From CAWABB01 sp963780165 (lineage in GTDB: Bacteria > Bacteroidota > Ignavibacteria > UBA10030 > UBA6906), in contig CAWABB010000003.1 in NCBI GenBank assembly GCA_963780165.1, positions 1 to 55,670 of the forward strand: a stretch of 55,670 nt of DNA. The letters run 5' to 3'. The notes beneath the pieces are model-generated. The model worked only from the letters and a program-made list of their open reading frames with translations. It did no database searches and was not told the DNA's origin. Shown here piece by piece: positions 42,775 through 49,377 of this stretch. A program made the translations under genes and the position numbers. The stretch's first letter is position 1. Each line of letters begins with the position of its first letter.

Positions 42775-43566
42775 ATGAAAGTGGTGCTTTTTTGCGGCGG
42801 CCTCGGGACTCGCCTGCGCGAGTACTCGGAAACCATTCCGAAACCGATGGTGGAGGTCGGGCCGAGACCGATCCTGTGGCACATCATGCGCTACTATGCG
42901 CACTACGGCAACAAGGACTTCGTCCTGTGCCTCGGCTACAAGGGCGACGTCATCAAGAACTACTTTCTGCATTACGACGAGGCGGTGTCCAACGATTTTG
43001 TCATGCGCGGGTCTCCGAAGAACCTGACCCTGCTGCACAGCGACATCCACGACTGGACGGTAACCTTCGCGGACACCGGGCTGCATGCGAACATCGGGAT
43101 GCGCCTGAAGGCGGTCGAGAAGTACCTGGCCGACGAGGATGTGTTCCTCGCCAACTACTCCGACGGTCTCTCGAATATTCCGCTCGACAAGGTTGTTGAC
43201 GAGTTCCTGGCCAGCGGGAAGCTAGGGCTGTTTGTGTCTGTGAAGCCCAGCCAGAGCTTTGACATCGTCGTGACCCGCGAGGGTGGAGCTGTGGAAGAGC
43301 TGCGGCATGTCAGCAAGGCCGGGATCTGGATCAACGGCGGGTACTTTGTATTCCGGAAGGAGATTTTCAAGTACCTGAAGGAAGGCGAGGAGCTTGTGTA
43401 CGAGCCGTTCCGCCGTCTCATCAAGGACGGCCAGCTGATCACCTATCGCCACGAAGACTTCTTCATGTGCATGGACACGTTTAAGGAGAAGATGACGCTC
43501 GATGAGCTGTACTCCCGCGGGCAGGCGCCCTGGGAGCTCTGGAAGAACGGGCGTCACGGAAAGTAG
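42775..43566 (+). CDS. rfbF: Glucose-1-phosphate cytidylyltransferase
   Basis: This 263-aa protein makes CDP-glucose from CTP and glucose 1-phosphate. The nucleotidyltransferase signature CGGLGTRLREYSE-x-IPKPM sits at the N-terminus. Further RfbF-type marks are GNKDFVLCLGYKGDVIKNYF (quoted in part), DDVFLANYSDGLS-like DVFLANYSDGLS, and the substrate loop GGYFVFRKEIF. Length matches the family (about 257 aa). The start is ATG 42775; the frame is open upstream but adds only unrelated sequence. CDP-glucose usually feeds a CDP-glucose 4,6-dehydratase on the way to 3,6-dideoxyhexoses. No separate dehydratase of that kind is recognised here, so the SDR at 40350 may act directly or the dehydratase may lie elsewhere. 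Confidence 0.9.
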   Translation: MKVVLFCGGLGTRLREYSETIPKPMVEVGPRPILWHIMRYYAHYGNKDFVLCLGYKGDVIKNYFLHYDEAVSNDFVMRGSPKNLTLLHSDIHDWTVTFADTGLHANIGMRLKAVEKYLADEDVFLANYSDGLSNIPLDKVVDEFLASGKLGLFVSVKPSQSFDIVVTREGGAVEELRHVSKAGIWINGGYFVFRKEIFKYLKEGEELVYEPFRRLIKDGQLITYRHEDFFMCMDTFKEKMTLDELYSRGQAPWELWKNGRHGK

Positions 43567-43574
43567 GCGCGCGC

Positions 43575-44231
43575 ATGATCCCCCTGAACATGGACAACAC
43601 GTTCCGTCGCGGCGGCCGCGTCCTGGCGCTGGGCGCTCACAGCGACGATATCGAAATCGGGTGCGGCGGCACGATCCTGACGCTGCTGCACCGCTATCCG
43701 CGGCTGCAGGTGTGGTGGGTGGTCCTCGGGGCGGCGGGCCGCAGGGCGGCCGAGGCGGAAGCCAGCGCAAAGGACTTCCTCCGCGGTGCGAAGTCGGGTA
43801 AGGTCATTGTCAAGGGATTCCGGGACGGGTTCCTGCCGTACACAGGCGTCGAGGTGAAGGAGTTCTTCGAAGACCTCAAGCGGCACGTTGATCCCGATCT
43901 CATTCTGACCCACCAGCTGCACGATCGCCACCAGGACCACCGGCTCACATGCGACCTGACCTGGAACACGTTCCGCGATCACCTGATCCTGGAATACGAA
44001 GTCCCCAAGTACGATGGCGACATGGGCACGCCGAATCTGTTCGTGAATGTGGAAAGCAGGCTTGCAGAGAAGAAGGTGGCGCTTCTCGTGAAGCACTTTG
44101 GCACGCAGCGCTCGAAGCACTGGTTTGACCGCGAGACATTTCTCGGGCTGATGCGGCTCCGGGGTCTGGAATCGGGCACGCGGGGGCGCTATGCCGAGGC
44201 GTTCTACGCCAGGAAGGCCACTCTTTTATAG
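43575..44231 (+). CDS. PIG-L/LmbE-family N-deacetylase
   Basis: This 218-aa zinc-dependent deacetylase has GAHSDDIEIGCGG (19-32), the AHxDD motif where His22 and Asp25 ligate zinc and Asp24 is the base, and the second metal motif HQLHDRHQDH (the H-x2-DxHxDH segment). The family removes acetyl groups from N-acetylated sugars such as GlcNAc-PI or GlcNAc-Ins. It starts 8 bp after rfbF and ends before a strong terminator, so it is the last gene of the + strand block. It may free an amine for the neighbouring methyltransferases or adjust charge of the polymer. Confidence 0.87.
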   Translation: MIPLNMDNTFRRGGRVLALGAHSDDIEIGCGGTILTLLHRYPRLQVWWVVLGAAGRRAAEAEASAKDFLRGAKSGKVIVKGFRDGFLPYTGVEVKEFFEDLKRHVDPDLILTHQLHDRHQDHRLTCDLTWNTFRDHLILEYEVPKYDGDMGTPNLFVNVESRLAEKKVALLVKHFGTQRSKHWFDRETFLGLMRLRGLESGTRGRYAEAFYARKATLL

Positions 44232-44255
44232 ACAGGGATTGAATCTGAAGGACCG

Positions 44256-44295
44256 CACGGCCCCGTCGGCGTCACCGACGGGGCCGTGTCGTTTA
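44256..44295. terminator. Strong bidirectional terminator between convergent genes
   Basis: A perfect 14-bp stem, CACGGCCCCGTCGG (44256-44269) with CCGACGGGGCCGTG (44275-44288), and a 5-nt loop is followed by TCGTTTA. It lies 24 bp past the deacetylase stop and should stop both the + strand sugar operon and, to a lesser degree, read-through from the opposing T9SS gene that ends at 44402. Confidence 0.85.
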
Positions 44296-44401
44296 TGCGG
44301 CCGGACCGACAGAAGTGTAGCAGGCCTGTCAGGCACTGACCGCAACTGTTGGAGCCCGGCCACGCCTCCTGGAAACACCCGGTGCTGCCGCAGGCTCGAA
44401 G

Positions 44402-47400
44402 CTACCTGAGCACAACCATCTTGCGGACGTCGCGGAAGTCGCCGGCCTTGAAGACGTAGAAGTACGTTCCGGAGGCGATCATCTGGGACGAAAACATCAC
44501 ACGGTGGATCCCTGCGGGCTGGACGCCCTCGACCAGACGGGCGACCTCTCTTCCCAGGACGTCATAGACGCGCAGGTCAACGTGGATAGGCGACCGGACG
44601 GAGTAGCGGATTTCGGTCCCGGCATTGAACGGGTTCGGGTAGTTCTGCTCGACCACGAAGTCTGCCGGAGGGGCCGCTGACGGCTCCGTCACAAAGGCGT
44701 ACAACGGGCCGAACAGACCGCGCGCCGCCTCGCTGTCCCCGCGCACGCGCAGGAAGTATCGCCGCCCCGGTTCAAGGGGGCCGAGGCGCGCGGATGTGTC
44801 GACGATCGTCGAGTCCTCCATCAGCACCCGAGAGAACGTGGAATCGTCCGTCAGCTGCATATGATAGTGGCTCGCGCCTTCTACCCTGTTCCAGGTGACG
44901 TCCATGGAGGTCGGCATGTAGGCGTTTCCCGCTGAGGGGAACGACACGTAGGGAATCCCGACCGGCAGCGTGGCATCGCGCAACTTTGCCAGCACGACGT
45001 TGTCAATGCTGTAGTCGTCGCCGGCGTCATCGTACGGCCCGATCCAGAACCTGAGGCGCGCGTCCGATACGGTAATCTCAAAGTTGGACGCGACGAAGTC
45101 GAGCGCAAAATTTTTCCACCCTGGTTCGAGATCGAGGTGATGGACCTCAAGCCCGTAGGGCGTGAACGGAGCCCAGTGCTTGTGCATGGCCAGATCCATA
45201 TCGTGGCCGCTGTTCGAACGAGCATCGAACTGGAGCCGGTACGTCGCTCCGGGATCGAGCTGGAGGCCCGACTGGTAGAACTGGACCGTGTTTCCGGGGG
45301 CCTGGATGGTGAACTGGGCCGCCATAGCGCTTGCGCATCCGGGCGTGTCGACCACAAAAGTTGCCACGCCGTCGCTCTGGAAATTCCAATGATCCCTACC
45401 GATCTCGAAATCAGGATTGCGTACAAGATTGAGTCTGCCGTCGACGGTCGAGGAGGCCACTGACACTGCGGCCGTTGTGGTCACCGACCCGGCCCCGTTG
45501 TCCACTGTCATCACGAATTGCGTGGTGCCTCCGACGTACACGCGCACAGAGCCGTTCAGCCCAATCTGGCCGATCCCGTGGTCGATGTTCACGCGGGTCG
45601 CATTCTGTGTCGTCCAGAGCAGCGTTACCTCGCCGCCGCCCTCCGGCAGATACGATGGGACGGCCGCCAGCACGCCCTGCGGTGGAGTGATGACCTGCTC
45701 CACAAGGACGTCCTGGCTCAGAACCAGGGTGTCGCTCGGGCTGGTCAGCGTGAGCGTGAACGTCGTGGAACGGTCTACCAGCGCAGACCGGGCTCCGGAC
45801 AGGCTCACGGGACCGATGCCGTTGTCAAGGACCGCCCCGACGGCGTTCTGCGAAGACCAGTTCAGGACGACATCTCCGCCGCCGGACGGAAGCGAGGAAG
45901 GAGCAACCGTGAATGAGCCGCTGATCTCCGGCGGCGTCGGATCGACGGCCACACGGACCGAATACGGAACAGAGCGGATGCCGTTGCTGAGCGTCAGCGT
46001 GAACACGGTCGGAGACGTGACCCGGACCGTCCTCGAACCGCTGAGCGGGACATCTCCGACATTCTGATCGATCGTGGCGCTGATGGCATAGGTCGACGTC
46101 CAGTTGAGAACGACATCCCCGCCGCCGTACGGCAGGGAAGAGGGCGTGACCGTAAAGGTCCCTTCGGGCATCGGGGGCAGCGTGTCGACACGGACGGACG
46201 CCTGCAGCATGGTGGTCACCGGCCCGTTGATGAGCGACAGGTTGAAGGTCGTCGATGCGGCCACCACGAGGGTGTGGGAACCCGAAACAGGAACCTCGCC
46301 GATGCCGTGGTCCAACAGTGCGGAGGTCGTGTTCTCAGAGTTCCAGGCAAGCGTGACGCTGCCCCCGCCGTAGGGGAGCGCGGACGGAGAGATTGTGAAC
46401 GTCCCCTTCGGCGTTAGAGGCGAACGCTCCACGATGATGCTGTCCCTCACCGTGATCGCGTCCGGCCCGCCGGACATGGTCATAGCGAAGACGGTGGATT
46501 TTGAAACGGCCAGGTCCCTCGATCCCGATGCCTGTACCGGGCCGATGCCGTTGTCCAGCGAGACCTCCGTCGCGTTGGAGGTGCTCCAGGTGAGGGTCAC
46601 GGTCCCGCCGCCATACGGCAGGTTCCGCGGGCTGACGCGGAGCGTCCCCGTCGGCTGAGGCGGCGGGGGAGGTGGCGGCATGCTGACGGCGGCTGTCAAC
46701 GAGATAGAGCCGGTCTCGTTTCCAAGCGTCAGCGTGAACGTTGTCGGAGCAACAATGGTGAATGTGGTCGAGCCGCTGGCGCTGACCTGTCCGATGCCAT
46801 TGTCGATGCCTGCGAATGTAGCACCTGCTGATGTCCATGTGAGCGTCACCGTTCCGCCTCCGGCAGGGAGCTCGGTCGGAGTCACGCTGAACGTTCCCGT
46901 CGGAAGCGTTCCGGTCTTCGTCGCCAGGTCGATGCGATCGGCGAGGTGTCGCCGCGCCTGGTCAAACGTGAATCCTCGCTGGGCGAAGACAGCCTGGGAT
47001 TTGGCAGAGGTGTAGGAACCCTGGTAGTCGTCGAAGGCAGCTGGGACGACGGCGTTGAGGAGGTCGTCGGTAGGCAGTCCTGCCGCTCGTGCGAGGGTGA
47101 GATACTCATAGTCCTGCTGGCCGCGCCTCCAGTTCTTGATGCGGATGGAGGCGATGGGCCCGTCGATGCCGCGGCTCTCGTCGGGGAAGAGGGCGTCGTT
47201 GCCGGTGTAGAAGACGGTGCCGTGCCCCCACTTGACGCGTCCGTTGGAGTAGGTCTGATAGGGTGTGCGCCAGGGGTTCTGTTTTTCCTGGAAGCTCTGG
47301 TTGTAGATCAGTCCGGTTTCCCAGAGGAAGAACTGGTCGACGTTGTACTTGAAGGCGATCCAGGGGTTGACCCTGGGGTCGGTGGCGACGTTGTCGATCC

Positions 47401-48793
47401 ACTCGAAGATGCCGAAGGAGGGTCGGGTGCCGTTGTAGATGCCGACCTTGTCGCCGCGTGCGCGGAGCTCATTGGCCTGCTGGATGCGGTAGCCCATGCG
47501 GATGCCGTCGCCGGGGTCGTAGCCGGACTGGCCGGTGACGCTCCAGAAGTTGATGGCGCCTTCGAGTCTGGGGTCGAGCTTGACGGTGCAGAAGACGCCG
47601 ATGTCCTTGCCGGGCCCCGGGTTCTCATGGATCCAGGCGGCGCGCTCGCGGACGGTGGCATAGAACCGTGTGGTGTCCTGGTCGGGCTCGTCGACCATGT
47701 ACTTGAAGCGGACGACGTCGGGGGCGTTGGCGCGGAACCAGTTCTCCCAGGCATCGGAGGCGGCGTACCAGCCCTCGCGAGTTGCGGGGTCGAAGCCGGA
47801 GACGGTCCCCTTGGAGGGCTGGTCGTAGGTGCCGATGGAATAGGTGGTGTTGCCGACACCTCTGCCGGGCCCGTCATAGCCGAACTGGGGGGTGTAGCGG
47901 GTGCCGGTGAAGTAGTCCTTGAGGTTCGCGTCGACGATGTCGAGGGTTCTTCGCCCGTCGGTGAGGTCCATGCGGTGGCGGTGGGCCATCTGCATGTACT
48001 TCTGGAACATCTGCCAGTAGGCGGCCGTGCCGGTGGTGACGCCGGGATGCCGCGTGGGGAGCTTGTTCTCGATGTAGAAGGTGTTGTGGAAGTGCGTGGA
48101 ATCGGGGAGCGTGAAGCTGTAGACAGAGAGTTCCAGGGGGATGGCGAAGGTCTGCCGTCCCTGCTCCGTGACGCGCACGGTGGCGCGATAGGTTCCCGGC
48201 GGGGCATCGCGCGGGATGGTGATGTCGACCCAGACGCCCTGGTTGCGTCCTGCGCCGATGGCGAAGGGAGCGCCGCCAACCCAGTCGGCCGTGCCGGGCG
48301 TTGCCTGGAAGGGGACGAGGGCATCGGGGATCCATCCCAGGTGCTCGGCATCGGGCAGCGGCCGTGCGTCGCCCCAGGTGGCGATGCCGCCGCTCATGGA
48401 GCGCTGCGTCACATTGATATACTGTTCCAAAAACAGCTCGATGTGTCGGCCGCGGTAGTCAAAGGGGTCGTCATTGGTGGAGCGGTTGGCGATGACATAC
48501 CCGGGCCCGGCCAGAGAGTCGAGGAGGACGTCGAGGTCCGTGGCGCCGGAGCCGCGGGCCTCAAGAATAAGCTGGAAGGCGACGATCTCGTTGCGGGCGC
48601 CGAAGAGGCGGATGGTCCTGCCGTCCCACACCGCATTGTCGGGACTGGAGGCCGCCCAGTGGCTCAGATCGTCCCGACGGACCTTCTCTCCGTCGTCCAC
48701 CGCCCACACACGGGTGACTCCGGTCTGAGAGAGGCCCGATGGAACGATGAACAGAGCGAGAAGGACCGCGATGAGTAACCTGTGTTTCGCCAT
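44402..48793 (-). CDS. Giant T9SS-secreted GH123/DUF4091-like protein with six Ig-like repeats and CBM
   Basis: This 1463-aa protein has a signal peptide MAKHRLLIAVLLALFIVPSG ending near LSQ (23), of signal-peptidase-I rather than lipoprotein type. Residues 27-620 are the same glycoside-hydrolase-like module as in 38021-39937 (acid pair Asp368-Glu369 in VDEPDQD). Six tandem Ig-like repeats of about 75-80 residues follow (about 635-1110), each with a LPxGGGxVxLxW core and an xDxxIGxVxxSG turn. A CBM4/9-like domain (LVRNPDFEIGRDHWNF), one Fn3-like domain and a T9SS sorting domain with the variant NYPNPFNAGTEI, ending RKMVVLR, complete it. It should be exported across the outer membrane and display the module on a long stalk. 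No good ribosome site precedes the ATG at 48793. Confidence 0.85.
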   Translation of the reverse strand: MAKHRLLIAVLLALFIVPSGLSQTGVTRVWAVDDGEKVRRDDLSHWAASSPDNAVWDGRTIRLFGARNEIVAFQLILEARGSGATDLDVLLDSLAGPGYVIANRSTNDDPFDYRGRHIELFLEQYINVTQRSMSGGIATWGDARPLPDAEHLGWIPDALVPFQATPGTADWVGGAPFAIGAGRNQGVWVDITIPRDAPPGTYRATVRVTEQGRQTFAIPLELSVYSFTLPDSTHFHNTFYIENKLPTRHPGVTTGTAAYWQMFQKYMQMAHRHRMDLTDGRRTLDIVDANLKDYFTGTRYTPQFGYDGPGRGVGNTTYSIGTYDQPSKGTVSGFDPATREGWYAASDAWENWFRANAPDVVRFKYMVDEPDQDTTRFYATVRERAAWIHENPGPGKDIGVFCTVKLDPRLEGAINFWSVTGQSGYDPGDGIRMGYRIQQANELRARGDKVGIYNGTRPSFGIFEWIDNVATDPRVNPWIAFKYNVDQFFLWETGLIYNQSFQEKQNPWRTPYQTYSNGRVKWGHGTVFYTGNDALFPDESRGIDGPIASIRIKNWRRGQQDYEYLTLARAAGLPTDDLLNAVVPAAFDDYQGSYTSAKSQAVFAQRGFTFDQARRHLADRIDLATKTGTLPTGTFSVTPTELPAGGGTVTLTWTSAGATFAGIDNGIGQVSASGSTTFTIVAPTTFTLTLGNETGSISLTAAVSMPPPPPPPQPTGTLRVSPRNLPYGGGTVTLTWSTSNATEVSLDNGIGPVQASGSRDLAVSKSTVFAMTMSGGPDAITVRDSIIVERSPLTPKGTFTISPSALPYGGGSVTLAWNSENTTSALLDHGIGEVPVSGSHTLVVAASTTFNLSLINGPVTTMLQASVRVDTLPPMPEGTFTVTPSSLPYGGGDVVLNWTSTYAISATIDQNVGDVPLSGSRTVRVTSPTVFTLTLSNGIRSVPYSVRVAVDPTPPEISGSFTVAPSSLPSGGGDVVLNWSSQNAVGAVLDNGIGPVSLSGARSALVDRSTTFTLTLTSPSDTLVLSQDVLVEQVITPPQGVLAAVPSYLPEGGGEVTLLWTTQNATRVNIDHGIGQIGLNGSVRVYVGGTTQFVMTVDNGAGSVTTTAAVSVASSTVDGRLNLVRNPDFEIGRDHWNFQSDGVATFVVDTPGCASAMAAQFTIQAPGNTVQFYQSGLQLDPGATYRLQFDARSNSGHDMDLAMHKHWAPFTPYGLEVHHLDLEPGWKNFALDFVASNFEITVSDARLRFWIGPYDDAGDDYSIDNVVLAKLRDATLPVGIPYVSFPSAGNAYMPTSMDVTWNRVEGASHYHMQLTDDSTFSRVLMEDSTIVDTSARLGPLEPGRRYFLRVRGDSEAARGLFGPLYAFVTEPSAAPPADFVVEQNYPNPFNAGTEIRYSVRSPIHVDLRVYDVLGREVARLVEGVQPAGIHRVMFSSQMIASGTYFYVFKAGDFRDVRKMVVLR
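46935..48715 (-). repeat. Copy B of the 1781-bp near-identical duplication
   Basis: Partner of 38037-39817, in the same orientation and frame. In this copy the module is preceded by a different signal peptide and followed by Ig-like repeats, so the duplicated unit corresponds almost exactly to one protein module. Confidence 0.93.
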
Positions 48794-49145
48794 ACGAAGT
48801 GGTTCTGGGCGAAGGATTTGGATCTTGTCGTGTGATGAGGGTCAAGTGGTGTGCCACGGGTCAACTTCTGGGAAAATGAGCGATGAGCGGAGTTTGAAGT
48901 GACACATGCCGCAAGATTCACACGACATGTGCGAGCGCGTGGAGAATCTACATCATGAGCGGTGATGGGGAACAGCCGAAATGTCAGACATCCTGTCGCG
49001 CATTCTTACGCGGACCAATTGATGTCTGCGAAGCACACACAAGAGACACACGGCGGCGGGGTGGTCGCTGGATAAGGACCTTCAACTCTTGGCGCAGGGT
49101 GCGAGCAAATGCAATGTGCTCGGTGGACGGTAACTGACGCGGCGA

Positions 49146-49182
49146 TGTGACTGTGATCACGGGACGTGTGACGGGGATCATG
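49146..49182 (+). promoter_or_regulatory. Two tandem CRP/FNR-like boxes, 21 bp apart
   Basis: TGTGACTGTGATCACG (49146-49161) and TGTGACGGGGATCATG (49167-49182) both fit TGTGA-N6-TCA. Their starts are exactly 21 bp, two helical turns, apart, so two dimers would bind the same DNA face. With a start near 49245 the centres lie at about -92 and -71, standard class I activator positions. Confidence 0.5.
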
Positions 49183-49192
49183 AAATAATCTA

Positions 49193-49204
49193 CATCTGCA
49201 GATG
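49193..49204. repeat. Perfect 12-bp palindrome CATCTGCAGATG
   Basis: The fully self-complementary 12-mer lies between the CRP-like boxes and the -10, where a dimeric repressor could act. Its role is unknown. Confidence 0.35.
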
Positions 49205-49232
49205 ATGCTTGCGGATAGTCGTGAGACGTTTG

Positions 49233-49238
49233 TATATT
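49233..49238 (+). promoter_or_regulatory. Candidate -10 element (TATATT) for the T9SS gene at 49378
   Basis: TATATT within GTTTGTATATTC is the best -10 match in this AT-rich stretch. No good -35 lies upstream, in line with activator dependence. The leader to the ATG would be about 130 nt, similar to that of the T9SS gene at 16607. Confidence 0.4.
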
Positions 49239-49377
49239 CATCTAACTACTGCGTGGCTGTACAACATCTTCCAGCCCTGGAAGAAGTGAGGTTCTCCCCT
49301 CGGTGGCGTTGGCTCGTGTTGAGTGGATGGCCTTCAGTTTCGCAAATCTTTACTTATCACACGGGAGGGTTCCGTAG

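Larger units (their letters stand above)
48794..49377. promoter_or_regulatory. Divergent intergenic region between two T9SS genes
   Basis: These 584 bp are the longest gene-free stretch in the right half. The part beyond 49140 is regulatory for the + strand gene at 49378 (CRP-like boxes, palindrome, -10; see separate entries), with GGGAGGG about 8 bp before the ATG. A degenerate TGTGA-N6-TCAAG match at 48831-48846 lies too close to the - strand start to be convincing. Between 48850 and 49140 only short unrecognised open frames are seen; I see no gene. Confidence 0.5.

Noticed and set aside
34828..44231. Methyltransferases, SDR, RfbF and PIG-L as part of a glycosylated natural-product cluster
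   Set aside because: No polyketide, peptide-synthetase or terpene core gene is present, while a flippase, a polymerase-like protein and eight glycosyltransferases are. Polysaccharide decoration explains the set better.
45450..46920. Regularly spaced repeats suggestive of a CRISPR array
   Set aside because: The repeats are in frame, about 230 bp long and encode Ig-like domains; there are no short identical repeats with unique spacers and no cas genes.
38037..48715. The 1781-bp duplication as an insertion sequence or composite transposon
   Set aside because: No transposase, terminal inverted repeats or target-site duplication were seen at either edge, and the unit matches a protein module. 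Homologous recombination or gene conversion is more likely.
48831..48846. A CRP-like match (TGTGATGAGGGTCAAG) ahead of the - strand T9SS gene
   Set aside because: At class II spacing it would put transcription start about 4 nt from the ATG, and the right half-site is poor.
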